A program made the translations under genes and the position numbers. Shown here in pieces: positions 51,906 through 60,763 of a stretch of DNA of 64,000 nucleotides. This DNA comes from Asanoa ferruginea. Lineage in GTDB: Bacteria; Actinomycetota; Actinomycetes; Mycobacteriales; Micromonosporaceae. Each line of letters opens with the position of its first letter. Position 1 is the stretch's first letter. The stretch lies in the NCBI RefSeq assembly GCF_003387075.1, contig NZ_QUMQ01000001.1, positions 8,432,001 to 8,496,000 on the forward strand, given 5' to 3'. The notes beneath the pieces were generated by a model. It ran no database searches. It was not told where the DNA came from and saw only the letters and a program-made list of their open reading frames with translations.

Positions 51906-53168
51906 GTGATCCGCATCCCCGGTCTCGCGCTGACCGACCACACGTTCACGGTGCCGCTCGACCACGCCTCGCCCGGCGGCCCCACGATCGAGGTCTTCGC
52001 CCGCGAGGTGGTGGCAGCCGACCGGGCCGGCGACGACCTGCCCTGGCTGGTCTTCTTCCAGGGCGGCCCGGGCAGCAAGTCACCCCGGCCGTCGGCTGCT
52101 GACGAGCGCTGGCTGGGCCGCGCGCTGAAGACCCACCGGGTGCTGCTGCTCGACCAGCGCGGCACCGGCCGCAGCACCCCGATCAGCGCCCGCACGGTCG
52201 CCGGGATGACCGACCGCGCGCTGGCCGACTACCTGCGCCTGTTCCGGGCCGACAGCATCGTGCGTGACGCGGAGCTGATCCGACACCGCCTCCTCGGCGA
52301 CGGCCAGTGGGAGTCGCTCGGCCAGAGCTACGGCGGTTTCGTCACGCTGACCTATCTCAGCCTGGCGCCGGAGGGGTTGCGGGCCTGCTACGTCACCGGC
52401 GGCCTGGCTGGCCTGCACGCGACGGCCGACGACGTGTACGCCCGGACCTACCCGCGCGTGGCGGCGAAGAACGCGGCTTATTACGCCCGCTATCCCGACG
52501 ACGTGGCGGCGATCCGCCGTGTCGCCGACGTGCTCCGGGACACCGACGTGCGCCTGCCCGACGGCGACCGGCTGACGGTCGACCGCTTCCGCTTCCTGGG
52601 CAGCGCCTTCGGCATGGGCGACGGCTACGAGCGGCTGCACTGGCTGCTGGACGACGCCTGGCACGGCGACTCGCTGTCGGACCTGTTCCGGCACGAGGTG
52701 ATGACTCGCACGGGCTTCATCGACTCGCCGCTCTACGCGCTGCAGGAGTATTGCTACGCCCAGTCGGGCCGCCCGACCCGCTGGGCCGCCGACCGCCTGA
52801 TCCGCGACCGCGACGAGTTCGCCGCCGACGCCACGCCGCTGCTCTTCACCGGCGAGATGATGTATCCCTGGATGTTCCGCGACATCGCCGCGCTCCGCCC
52901 GTTCGCCGGCGCCGCCGACCTGCTGGCCGAGGCCAACGACTGGCCGGACCTCTACGACCCGGCGCGCTTGGCGGCCAACGAGGTCCCCGTGGCGGCGGTC
53001 GTCTACTTCGACGACATGTACGTCGACGCGGACCTCTCACTGGAAACGGCCCGGGAGGTCGGCAACACCAAGGTCTGGGTCACCAACGAGTACGAACACG
53101 ACGGCAGCGCCGTCTCCCGCGGCCGCGTCCTGGCCCGCCTGATGGACATGGCCGCCGGCCGGATCTGA
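51906..53168 (+). CDS. Alpha/beta hydrolase, prolyl-aminopeptidase-like (S33)
   Basis: This 420-residue hydrolase has an N-terminal core with LVFFQGGPGSKSP (oxyanion region), LLLDQRGTGRST, the nucleophile elbow GQSYGGFVTL, and a lid of helices before a C-terminal His region near VTNEYEHDGSAVS. This is the pattern of family S33 proline iminopeptidases. It would release N-terminal proline or related residues from peptides. GTG at 51906 follows the upstream stop by 10 bases. Confidence 0.88.
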   Translation: MIRIPGLALTDHTFTVPLDHASPGGPTIEVFAREVVAADRAGDDLPWLVFFQGGPGSKSPRPSAADERWLGRALKTHRVLLLDQRGTGRSTPISARTVAGMTDRALADYLRLFRADSIVRDAELIRHRLLGDGQWESLGQSYGGFVTLTYLSLAPEGLRACYVTGGLAGLHATADDVYARTYPRVAAKNAAYYARYPDDVAAIRRVADVLRDTDVRLPDGDRLTVDRFRFLGSAFGMGDGYERLHWLLDDAWHGDSLSDLFRHEVMTRTGFIDSPLYALQEYCYAQSGRPTRWAADRLIRDRDEFAADATPLLFTGEMMYPWMFRDIAALRPFAGAADLLAEANDWPDLYDPARLAANEVPVAAVVYFDDMYVDADLSLETAREVGNTKVWVTNEYEHDGSAVSRGRVLARLMDMAAGRI

Positions 53169-53176
53169 CGATCCTG

Positions 53177-53284
53177 CTATTTGCGGCGGCGGACGACCAG
53201 GAGGACCGCGGCGGCGATGATCGCGGTGGAGCCGAGGCAGCAGAACGACAGGACGACCAGGTGCCAGGGGCGGATGGCGCCCAT
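53177..53284 (-). CDS. Small single-span membrane protein (35 aa)
   Basis: This 35-residue frame encodes MGAIRPWHLVVLSFCC then a hydrophobic helix and the basic end LLVVRRRK. A GAGGAGG ribosome site lies 5 bases before the ATG at 53284. The positive end would stay in the cytoplasm. It is the second tiny single-span protein in the window with a good ribosome site, next to a terminator. Function unknown. Confidence 0.6.
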   Translation of the reverse strand: MGAIRPWHLVVLSFCCLGSTAIIAAAVLLVVRRRK

Positions 53285-53373
53285 CGGTTCCTCCTCGACA
53301 GCGTCGCGATCACCAGCAGCGGCCTGGCCAGGCTAGCCCGGGCCGGCGGCCGGATCGCAGTGGGCGCGGCGCG

Positions 53374-53403
53374 GGCCGCTTCCCGGTTGTGCGGGAAGCG
53401 GCC
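53374..53403. terminator. Terminator hairpin after the RIO kinase gene
   Basis: A perfect 12-bp stem (53374-53385 with 53392-53403) with a 6-base loop follows the stop of the RIO kinase gene and precedes the small membrane gene. It lacks a T-run. Confidence 0.65.
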
Positions 53404-53419
53404 GCACCGGTGCCGGCCG

Positions 53420-54349
53420 TCAACGGACGCCGGCCTCGTCGAGCAGGCGGCGGGTGATCTCGTCGTGGTCCTGGGGTAGGCCGCGGGCGGCGAACCAGTT
53501 CGTCACGTTCTTGACGTCGCGGGCCAGCAACGCCGGCCCGTTGGGGTTGGCGATCACGTCGATCACCTGCGGTAGGTCGATCACCACCAGCCGGCCGTCG
53601 TTGACCAGCAGGTTGTAGGGCGACAGGTCGCCGTGGGCGAAACCGGTGCGGGCCAGCACCGTCAGCGCGTCCATCAGCTGATCCCACAGCGACTTGAGCT
53701 CGGCCGGCTCCGGGCGCAGTTGGGCCAGCCGCGGCGCGGCCAGGCCTTCCGCGGCGTCGCCGATGAACTCCAGCATCAGCTCGGTGCCGCGGAGTTGCAC
53801 GGGATACGGCACGGAGATCGCGCCGTAGCTGGTGGCGACCTCCCATAGGCGGGACAGCGCGTCGAACTCGGCCGCCGCCCACTGGCCGGCGATGAGCTGC
53901 CGGCCGAACGACGTACGCCCGGCCATGGCCCGGTTTTCCCTGGACCGCCGCATCCGGCGGCCCTCGAGGTAGCCGGCGTCGCGGTGGAACATCCGGTGTT
54001 CCGGCTCGCGGTAGCGCTTGGCCGCGAGCAGGCAACTGCGATCGGTGTCGGGGATGCCGCGCCGCACCAGGAAGACGTCGGCTTCCTTGCCCGTCTTCAG
54101 GATGCCCAGCTCGACATCGATCGCCGCCAGCTCGGTGACCACCCAGTCAGGGCGGGGCTTCGGGCCGTGCAGGGCGTCGTCCCAGGTCGACCAGGCGTCG
54201 CCGGTCTCGGGAGTGTCGGTGTCGGCGTTGGTGTCGAAGGCGACGGGCGTCTGGTGACGCGCGCGCTTCAGGAACTGCGGATCGTCGTCGTCGAAACGAC
54301 GCTTGCCGGAACGGCCACGCGGTGCCGGCTCGAATTCGTGCTCACGCAA
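53420..54349 (-). CDS. RIO1-type serine/threonine protein kinase
   Basis: This 309-residue atypical kinase has the ATP-loop TGKEADVFLVRRG, the Lys in LAAKRYRE, the catalytic loop FAHGDLSPYNLLVNDG (HxDxxxxN form) and the metal Asp in VVIDLPQVID. RIO kinases are universal and phosphorylate ribosome or RNA-metabolism factors; bacterial members are less defined. It starts with TTG at 54349, eight bases after AGGAG. The first 50 residues are Asp/Arg-rich. A hairpin terminator follows its stop. Confidence 0.88.
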   Translation of the reverse strand: MREHEFEPAPRGRSGKRRFDDDDPQFLKRARHQTPVAFDTNADTDTPETGDAWSTWDDALHGPKPRPDWVVTELAAIDVELGILKTGKEADVFLVRRGIPDTDRSCLLAAKRYREPEHRMFHRDAGYLEGRRMRRSRENRAMAGRTSFGRQLIAGQWAAAEFDALSRLWEVATSYGAISVPYPVQLRGTELMLEFIGDAAEGLAAPRLAQLRPEPAELKSLWDQLMDALTVLARTGFAHGDLSPYNLLVNDGRLVVIDLPQVIDVIANPNGPALLARDVKNVTNWFAARGLPQDHDEITRRLLDEAGVR

Positions 54350-54524
54350 CGGAGGAACTCCTGGATCGAGAAGGAAGAGGAAGGCAGCGAGAAGCGAGCG
54401 ACAACGACAGCCACAGGACTCACCCCTTCCATCTCGATGACCGGCCGGCGCGGGTCAGGCGCGGGCTGGTCTGGTTCCAACTAGCTCGGGAGTCTCCCGG
54501 CACGGAGCCGGCGACGCAACCGAA

Positions 54525-55169
54525 TTATCCGGCGAGGACGGCGGCCATCGCGGGCAGGAACCCGCCGGCCGTGGCGGTCGGCTCGAAGCGCGACTCCATC
54601 CAGCGGCGACCGCGGTGCAGCCAGACGCTGGGCAGGCCCATCTCGGCCGCCGCGCCGATGTCGGTCTCCGGGCTGTCGCCGACCACCCACGCGCCGCGCA
54701 TCCGCATCCGGACCCGCTCCGCGGCGAGCGCGAAGATGCGCGGATTGGGTTTGCTGACGCCGACCTCTTCGGAGATCACCCAGTCGGCGACGTAGCGGTC
54801 GAGGCCCGTACGCCGGATGGTGGTGTCTTCCTGCCGGGTCGCCCCGTTGGTCACCAGCACCGGCACCCAGCCCGCGTCGTCGGCGATCCGCAGCGCGCAC
54901 GCGACCAGCGGGTCGAGCCGGCTGTTGGCCACGACGCCCTCGCGCATCTCGTCGACCAACTCGACCGACGAAGTGCTCAGCCGGTAGCGGTCGCGGATCT
55001 GGTCGGCGATGTCCCACCGGTCGGTCAGCCCGTCGGCGTCGACCGACATCAGCCAGTCGACGTCGGGTGGCGGCGCCCCGATCCCGGTCAGGAACCCCTC
55101 GGCCCAGGTGCGGAAGGCACCTGTGCGGTCCAGAACAGTGTTGTCCAGGTCGAGGAACATGAGGGGCAC
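54525..55169 (-). CDS. HAD-superfamily hydrolase
   Basis: This 214-residue phosphatase has motif I FLDLDNTVLDRTG (nucleophile Asp), motif II VLVTNGA, and motifs III-IV in SKPNPRIF and VVGDSPETDI. These fit the HAD-IA phosphatase subset that acts on small phosphate esters. The start is GTG (MPLMFLDLDNT). It is preceded on the same strand by the RIO region but separated by a gap of 175 bases. Confidence 0.88.
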   Translation of the reverse strand: MPLMFLDLDNTVLDRTGAFRTWAEGFLTGIGAPPPDVDWLMSVDADGLTDRWDIADQIRDRYRLSTSSVELVDEMREGVVANSRLDPLVACALRIADDAGWVPVLVTNGATRQEDTTIRRTGLDRYVADWVISEEVGVSKPNPRIFALAAERVRMRMRGAWVVGDSPETDIGAAAEMGLPSVWLHRGRRWMESRFEPTATAGGFLPAMAAVLAG

Positions 55170-55241
55170 TCGCGCACAGTACGGGACAGCGCCGATCTCT
55201 CAAAACCCCCGCAATGTAAACAATCTTGGGCTGGCTACAGA

Positions 55242-55275
55242 CGATCGCCGGCCGCGGTTGGCGGACCGGCGATCG
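55242..55275 (-). terminator. Terminator after the ABC permease gene
   Basis: Perfect 10-bp arms cgatcgccgg (55242-55251) and ccggcgatcg (55266-55275) with a 14-base loop lie 16 bases beyond the stop of the ABC permease gene on the minus strand. Confidence 0.55.
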
Positions 55276-55290
55276 CCGTGGCGGCGGGCG

Positions 55291-55989
55291 TCAGGCATTG
55301 GCCCGACGGATCACCGCCAACCCCCCGAGAGCGGCGATTCCGGCGATCAACGCGGGCCAGCCCACCAGCAGGCTGGCGGCCGACTGGTCGGTCAGCCAGT
55401 GCCAGATCGCGAGCCACCAGCCCTGCCAGGTGATCAGCGCGGCGAGCAGGCCCAGGACCAGCAGCGCGGCCGCACCGGCGGCGAAGAAGCCGTTGTTGCC
55501 CCAACGCACGATCGTGGTGGCCGCGAACATGGCCAGGAAGCTGACGAACAGGAACGGAACGGCGTACACCAGGATCTGTAGGAATCCGTTGTGGACGTCG
55601 ACGAACGGCACCCGGAAGAACCGCAGGTCGACTCCGAAGCCGTCGGTCGCACCCTCGATGAGCTTCAAGAAATAGAGCACGATGGCGTACGCGAATGCCT
55701 GCACCACCATCACCAGCGCCGTGGCGAGGTAGAAGGTGCGCCGGGTGATGCCCATGCCGAGCGCGAACGGGAACACCTGGTTGATCACGATCGCCCCCAC
55801 GATCGCCACGACCGAGTAGATGCTGGCCAGCCCGCCGGTGGTGTTGCCACCCGAGCGGTTCACGTCGCCGATCGAGGCGAAGATCAGGATGTTGACGAGG
55901 AACGAGATGCCCATGATCGCCCAGGGCCACAGCATCGTCTGCTTCCAGACGATCGTGTGCAGCCGGGTCGCTTCCAGGATGCGGTTCAT
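55291..55989 (-). CDS. ABC transporter permease
   Basis: This 232-residue membrane protein has six predicted transmembrane segments (about residues 17-37, 52-75, 97-118, 138-160, 166-187 and 200-220). It is coupled to the ATPase gene by a 4-base overlap (ATGA). Together with the GntR regulator it forms a YtrA-type drug- or peptide-responsive transporter operon. The exported substrate is unknown. Confidence 0.85.
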   Translation of the reverse strand: MNRILEATRLHTIVWKQTMLWPWAIMGISFLVNILIFASIGDVNRSGGNTTGGLASIYSVVAIVGAIVINQVFPFALGMGITRRTFYLATALVMVVQAFAYAIVLYFLKLIEGATDGFGVDLRFFRVPFVDVHNGFLQILVYAVPFLFVSFLAMFAATTIVRWGNNGFFAAGAAALLVLGLLAALITWQGWWLAIWHWLTDQSAASLLVGWPALIAGIAALGGLAVIRRANA

Positions 55990-56864
55990 CGCGCGGCGGT
56001 CCTTTCCATCGTCAGGCGCACGACGGCCTGCTGGAGCGAGACGGGCTCCAGGTCGATGCCGAGTTTCTTGGCGCGCAACCGCTCGGCGTTGTCGAACGCG
56101 CCGCGGACCGTGACCCGGACCGTGCCGCCGAGTTGCTGCCGGTGCAGCACGTCGCGCCCGGTGACCAGCTCGTCGATCGCCCCGGCCGGGCCGGTCGCGT
56201 CCATCACCTCGCCGCGCAGTTCCTCGGTGTCGGCGTCGAGCACCAGCTTGCCGCCGTCGAGCAGCAGCACGTGCTCGATCAGGTCGGCGACCTCGTCGAT
56301 GAGGTGGGTGGAGAGCACGACCGTGCGCGGGTGCTCGGCGTAGTCGGCCAGCAGCCGGTCGTAGAACAACTGCCGGGCCACCGCGTCGAGGCCCAGGTAG
56401 GGCTCGTCGAAGAAGGTCAGCGGCGCCCGTGCGGCGAGGCCGACCGTGACACCCAGCGCGGAGAGCATGCCGCGGGACAGCTTGCGCACGTCGCGCTTGC
56501 GGGGCAGCTTGAAGTCGTCTACAAGGGACTCCGCGAAGTCCTTGTCCCAGTTGGGGAACAGGTGGCTGGCCAGGCTCAGCACGTGCCAGACCTTGTAGGC
56601 CTGCGGGTATTTCTGGCTCTCCTTGACGAAGACCACCTGCTGCAGGGCGCGCTCGTTCTCGTAGGGGTGCTCGCCGAAGAGCCGCAGCTCCCCCGAGGTC
56701 GCCGAGTTCTGACCGGTGATCAGCTGCATCAGGGTGGTCTTGCCCGCGCCGTTGCGGCCGAGCAGACCGTAGATGACGTTCTCCGTCAGCGTGAAGCTCA
56801 CGTCGTCGAGCGCGGTCACGTCGCCGTACCGCTTGGTCAGGCCGGATGCCGTCACCACGGTCAT
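55986..56864 (-). CDS. ABC transporter ATP-binding protein
   Basis: This 292-residue ATPase has Walker A GRNGAGKTTL, a signature helix LSRGMLSALGVTVGLAARAP (degenerate LSxG), Walker B LTFFDEPYLGLD and the switch His in STHLIDEVADL. The ATG at 56864 overlaps the GntR stop (ATGA). The domain after the ATPase core is typical for YtrB-like proteins of antibiotic-responsive transporters. Confidence 0.9.
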   Translation of the reverse strand: MTVVTASGLTKRYGDVTALDDVSFTLTENVIYGLLGRNGAGKTTLMQLITGQNSATSGELRLFGEHPYENERALQQVVFVKESQKYPQAYKVWHVLSLASHLFPNWDKDFAESLVDDFKLPRKRDVRKLSRGMLSALGVTVGLAARAPLTFFDEPYLGLDAVARQLFYDRLLADYAEHPRTVVLSTHLIDEVADLIEHVLLLDGGKLVLDADTEELRGEVMDATGPAGAIDELVTGRDVLHRQQLGGTVRVTVRGAFDNAERLRAKKLGIDLEPVSLQQAVVRLTMERTAAR

Positions 56865-57220
56865 CGGACGTCCTCCCACGTTTCGATCAGTTTCTTGAGC
56901 TCATCGGTGCCGATGCCCAACTTGCGGGCCTCCTCGATGAGCGGACGCACGTACTGGGTGGAGAAGTCGAGCCGGCGACGCTCCCGGAGCGTTTCGCGAG
57001 CCCCCGTTGCCACGAACATTCCGATTCCCCGGCGTTTGTAGAGAATTCCGTCATCGACCAGGCGGTTGATCCCCTTGGCGGCGGTCGCCGGATTGATCCG
57101 GTGGAACGCCGCCAGCTCGTTGGTGGACGGCACCTGGGTCTCCTCCGCGAGCGTCCCGTCGATGATCGAGTTCTCGATCAGCTCCGCGATCTGGACGAAG
57201 ATCGGGCGGTCGTCATCCAT
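56861..57220 (-). CDS. GntR family regulator (YtrA-like)
   Basis: This 119-residue repressor has a GntR winged helix (VPSTNELAAFHRINPATAAK near residues 34-53) and a short C-terminal arm, which is the compact YtrA subtype. ATG at 57220 is preferred because GAGG precedes it and a start at 57238 would overlap the operator. It autoregulates the following ABC genes through the inverted repeat at 57232-57255. Confidence 0.88.
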   Translation of the reverse strand: MDDDRPIFVQIAELIENSIIDGTLAEETQVPSTNELAAFHRINPATAAKGINRLVDDGILYKRRGIGMFVATGARETLRERRRLDFSTQYVRPLIEEARKLGIGTDELKKLIETWEDVR

Positions 57221-57231
57221 CTGGCCTCGTT

Positions 57232-57255
57232 GGTTCATTACTCATGTAACTAACC
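57232..57255 (-). promoter_or_regulatory. Candidate GntR operator
   Basis: An imperfect inverted repeat with outer arms GGTT and AACC and inner gtaac/gttac-like elements lies just upstream of the GntR start. Position and form suit autorepression by a YtrA-type regulator. Confidence 0.5.
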
Positions 57256-57305
57256 ATGCAACCGACGAAGCCAGGAAGTCAAGTGGTGCCTGTAACAGAG
57301 ATGCG

Positions 57306-58157
57306 TCAGTTGGCTGACAGAATGCGGCGTTCGCCCAGCTCACGGCGGTCGCGGAGCATCGTGTGGGCGGCCCGCACGCGAGCCAGTTCGGCCGGGTCGA
57401 GGGTCGCGACGACGACCGACTCACCCTCGTCGGCGGCCCGGACGAGGGGCCGGCCCTCCGGGTCGTAGACCGCCGCACCGCCGTTGAACGACCAGTCCGG
57501 ATCGCCGCCGACCGAGTTGGCGAAGACCACGTACATCGTGTTGTCGAGGGCCCGGGCGGCGTAGTAGACGTCGCGCCGGTGCGCCGAGCCGACCACGTAG
57601 CCGCTGGGCACCAGGTAGCCGTGCGCACCGTCGTCGGCGGCGGCCCGGCCATGCTCCGGGAAACAGCCGTCGTAACAGATGCCCAGCCCCAGCCGCCAGC
57701 CGTCGACCAGCAGCGTGGCACCGCTGGTCCCGGGGGTGAACAGCGCGTTCTCCTCAGGACCCCAGAGCAGCTGCTTGTCGTACGCCGTGACGGTCTTGCC
57801 GGTCCGCTCCACCAGCACCGCCGAGCAGGTGCGCCGGCCGTCGCCGTGGCGCACGGACGCGCCGACGACGACCACGACGGAGCGCTCGCGCGCCGCGACC
57901 CGCAGCGGGTCAAGGCGGCCGTCGTCGATCTCGCCGGCCTCCCCCGCCGCCAGGTCGGTGGCGGCGGGATCGGCGTGCAGGGTCGGCGGGTGGTAGGCGC
58001 AGAGGAACAGTTCGGGGAGGACGACGAGCCGGGCGCCGGCGTCGGCGGCCTGCCCGACCAGGCGGGCCGCGAGCGACGCGTTGTGTGCGATATCGCCGGG
58101 CGCCGGAGTCGCCTGGGCAGCGGCAACCGGCAACGGAGTCGCCGGCGGGGTGTCCAC
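57306..58157 (-). CDS. Carbon-nitrogen hydrolase (nitrilase family)
   Basis: This 283-residue amidase-type enzyme carries the Glu-Lys-Cys triad: Glu in VLPELFLCA, Lys in TAYDKQLLWGPEE and Cys in LGICYDGCFPEH. It acts on amide or nitrile bonds of small molecules. GTG at 58157 is the start. The alternative longer upstream frame is dense in Arg and unlike the family. It is divergent from the thioesterase gene. Confidence 0.9.
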   Translation of the reverse strand: MDTPPATPLPVAAAQATPAPGDIAHNASLAARLVGQAADAGARLVVLPELFLCAYHPPTLHADPAATDLAAGEAGEIDDGRLDPLRVAARERSVVVVVGASVRHGDGRRTCSAVLVERTGKTVTAYDKQLLWGPEENALFTPGTSGATLLVDGWRLGLGICYDGCFPEHGRAAADDGAHGYLVPSGYVVGSAHRRDVYYAARALDNTMYVVFANSVGGDPDWSFNGGAAVYDPEGRPLVRAADEGESVVVATLDPAELARVRAAHTMLRDRRELGERRILSAN

Positions 58158-58186
58158 GGCGGCATCCTACGGCGAGAATCGGTGCC

Positions 58187-58981
58187 GTGGATGACTCGTT
58201 CTACCGGCCGACCGGCGACCCGTCCCGGTTCGAGTCGACCCAGCACACCCAGGGGCCCTGGGGTCCGGGGCTCCAGCACGCCGGCCCGCCGTCGGCACTG
58301 CTGGTCCGGGCCATCGAGGCGCTGCCCAGCACCGTGACCGGCGAGGCACACCTGGCCCGGCTGACCGTCGACATCCTCGGCGCGGTGCCGGTCGCGGAGC
58401 TGACCGTTACCGCCGAGGTGCTGCGGCCCGGCCGCTCAGTCGAGCTGGTCGAGGCGACCGCGTCGGCCGGCGGCCGTGCGGTGATGGTCGCCCGCGGCTG
58501 GCGGATCCGGCGCACCGAGCTCGACCTGCCCCGACCGGCGCGGCCACACCACGACCCGGCGCCGATGCGGCCGTCGGTGGCCACCGCGTTCGCCGACCCG
58601 GCCTGGCGGATCGGCTACCTCGGCGCCGTCGAGTGGCGGTTCATCTCCGGGCACTTCGAGAAGCCCGGCCCGGCGCTGGTCTGGGCCCGGCCGCGGATCC
58701 CGCTGGTGGCGGGCGAGAAGATGTCGCCGGCGCAGCGGCTGGTGGCCCTGGCCGACTCGGGCAACGGGCTGAGCCGGGTGCTCGACATGGCCACCTGGTG
58801 GTTCATCAACACCGAGCTGACCGTGCACCTGCACCGCCCGCCGGTGGGCGACTGGATGTGCGTGCGGGCCCGCACCACGCTGTCCGAGGGCGGCACCGGG
58901 CTGGCGACGACCCTGCTCTACGACGAACACGGGCCGGTCGGGCAGGGGGCGCAGGCGTTGCTGGTGGGGCCGCGGCCGTGA
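58187..58981 (+). CDS. Acyl-CoA thioesterase family protein (double hotdog)
   Basis: This 264-residue protein has two hotdog modules, as in TesB-like thioesterases. The pattern is HAGPPSALLVRAIEAL, LARLTVDILGAVPVAELTV and, in the second half, FINTELTVHLHRPPVGDWMC. Conserved Asp/Thr/Gln residues that hydrolyse acyl-CoA esters can be located only approximately. GTG at 58187 begins the family-like sequence VDDSFYRPTGDPSRF. The substrate is unknown. Confidence 0.82.
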   Translation: MDDSFYRPTGDPSRFESTQHTQGPWGPGLQHAGPPSALLVRAIEALPSTVTGEAHLARLTVDILGAVPVAELTVTAEVLRPGRSVELVEATASAGGRAVMVARGWRIRRTELDLPRPARPHHDPAPMRPSVATAFADPAWRIGYLGAVEWRFISGHFEKPGPALVWARPRIPLVAGEKMSPAQRLVALADSGNGLSRVLDMATWWFINTELTVHLHRPPVGDWMCVRARTTLSEGGTGLATTLLYDEHGPVGQGAQALLVGPRP

Positions 58982-59054
58982 CGTTGGTTTGACCGTGACA
59001 CGCAAGCCGTACGTACGGATTGCATGACGGAGGGCCACCTGACACGATCGACAC

Positions 59055-59639
59055 GTGCCCCGCGTGAGCCAGAACCAGCTCGACGCCCGCCGCCACGAGA
59101 TTCTGACGGCGGCGCGCGCCGCGTTCGCGCGCTATGGCTATGAGGGTGCCACGGTGCGGCGCCTGGAAGAGGAAACCGGGCTGTCCCGGGGCGCGATCTT
59201 CCACCATTTCCGTGACAAGGACTCCCTGTTTCTCGCCGTGGCGGAAGACGACGCCGCCGCGATGGTCGCCACGGTCGCCCGCAACGGTCTCGTCCAGGTG
59301 ATGCGCGACCTGCTCGACCAGGCCGCCTCGCCCGACACCACCGGCTGGCTGGGCAGCCAGCTCGAGGTCTCCCGCCGGCTGCGCACCGACCCGGAGTTCG
59401 CCAAGCGCTGGGCCATGCACTCCGCGGCGATCGCCGAGGCCACCCGCGACCGCCTCGCCCGCCAGCGCGCCGCCGGCGTGCTGCGCGACGACGTCGACCT
59501 CGACGTGCTGGCCCAGTTCCTCGAGCTGGCCTACGACGGCCTGGTGCTGCACCTGGCCATGGGCCGCCCGGCCGGCGACCTCGGCCGGGTGCTCGACCTG
59601 GTCGAGGAAGCGGTCCGCCGCGCCGGCCGCACGCCATAG
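59055..59639 (+). CDS. TetR family regulator
   Basis: This 194-residue regulator has an HTH of the TetR type (VRRLEEETGLSRGAIFHHFR near residues 34-53) followed by a helical ligand domain. It starts from GTG at 59055. The reading frame ends 94 bases before the TIGR04222-type gene, which might be a target, but no operator was identified. The gene could equally control the upstream thioesterase. Confidence 0.88.
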   Translation: MPRVSQNQLDARRHEILTAARAAFARYGYEGATVRRLEEETGLSRGAIFHHFRDKDSLFLAVAEDDAAAMVATVARNGLVQVMRDLLDQAASPDTTGWLGSQLEVSRRLRTDPEFAKRWAMHSAAIAEATRDRLARQRAAGVLRDDVDLDVLAQFLELAYDGLVLHLAMGRPAGDLGRVLDLVEEAVRRAGRTP

Positions 59640-59733
59640 CTCACCGTTACCTATAACGGCTCCGGACGGCCTTACGGACGGTGGCCCGGCGACTCCACAA
59701 TGGGCGAAACGGCGCCGACGGGGAGGAGCCCCG

Positions 59734-60669
59734 ATGACGATCGCCTCGTCCACCTGGGGGATTCCCGGCCCTGCCTTCCTGGTGATCTACCTGGTGCTGG
59801 CCGCCGCCGCCGTCCTGGTCACGTGGCTCCTGCGGGTGGCGATCAGGCGCGGCGATGCCAACCCTGACGTGGACAAGCTCGACCCGCGGCAGGTGGCATT
59901 CCTCGCGGGTGGCCGCCGGCTCGCGGTGTACGCCGCGCTGGCCGCGCTGCACCGGGCCGGCGCCGTCGGACCGCGTCCGGGCCGCGGACCGCGGACGACC
60001 GGGCCGCTGCCGGCCGGCGCCGGAGACCTGGACCGCGCCGTGCACGCCGCGGCAGGTGACGGCACGCGGGTGGCGCGGCTCAGTGGCGACCCGTCCGTCC
60101 AGCGGGCACTCGACGACCTGCGCGTGGAACTGGAGCGCGGCCGGCTCCTGGTCTCTCGCACGAGCTCCTGGGGCTACCGTGCGGCGGCGCTCATCCTGCT
60201 GCCGGTGATCGTGTTGGGCGGCGTGCGAGTCGCCGCCGGTGCTCGCGCCAACCGACCGGCCGGCATCCTCATCCTCCTGCTCGTCGCGTCGGCCTGTTGG
60301 CTGATCGCCAGCCTGCTGGCGTCGGCGCCGTGGCGCACCAAGGCCGGCGACACGGCGGTGCTTCGGCTCCGGGCCCGCTACGGTCACCTCGCCCCCGCTC
60401 ATCACCCGAGCTACCGGACCTACGACCCGGCCAAGGCCGCGATGGGGGTCGCGCTCTTCGGCGCCTCCGCGCTGTTCCTGCTCGATCCCAGTTTCGCCGT
60501 CGCGGCGGAGGCACCCTGGACCGCCGCGTCGGACGCCCTCGTGTCCGGTGCGGCCGGCTACCCGCCGGGCCCGTTCGCCACGGGCTCCGGCACCGGAGCC
60601 GCCGGCTACGGGTCCGGCGGCGGATCCGGCGGCGGTGGCGGCTGTGGCGGAGGCGGGTGCGGAGGATGA
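59734..60669 (+). CDS. TIGR04222-type membrane protein with Gly/Cys-rich tail, copy 1
   Basis: This 311-residue protein has an N-terminal transmembrane segment (residues 10-32), a cytosolic helical region, two central spans (about 148-170 and 176-196), then a fourth near 233-250, and ends in a Gly-rich tail with two Cys residues (GGGGCGGGGCGG). GGGGAGGAG precedes the ATG. The paralog at 60764 shares the pattern. The Cys-rich tail and linked MNIO gene suggest a membrane-anchored substrate for modification. Confidence 0.8.
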   Translation: MTIASSTWGIPGPAFLVIYLVLAAAAVLVTWLLRVAIRRGDANPDVDKLDPRQVAFLAGGRRLAVYAALAALHRAGAVGPRPGRGPRTTGPLPAGAGDLDRAVHAAAGDGTRVARLSGDPSVQRALDDLRVELERGRLLVSRTSSWGYRAAALILLPVIVLGGVRVAAGARANRPAGILILLLVASACWLIASLLASAPWRTKAGDTAVLRLRARYGHLAPAHHPSYRTYDPAKAAMGVALFGASALFLLDPSFAVAAEAPWTAASDALVSGAAGYPPGPFATGSGTGAAGYGSGGGSGGGGGCGGGGCGG

Positions 60670-60763
60670 CCCGCCGCGGCGTCGGGATCGCGACCGAATT
60701 CGGCCCCGATGGCGGGGTCAATCCACAATGGGCGCAAGCGCCCTGCGAAAACGGGAGTCCACG

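Noticed and set aside
57304-57318. Hairpin gtcag-ttgg-ctgac similar to that at 33222
   Set aside because: It overlaps the last codons of the nitrilase-family gene and is only 5 bp long, so the resemblance may be chance.
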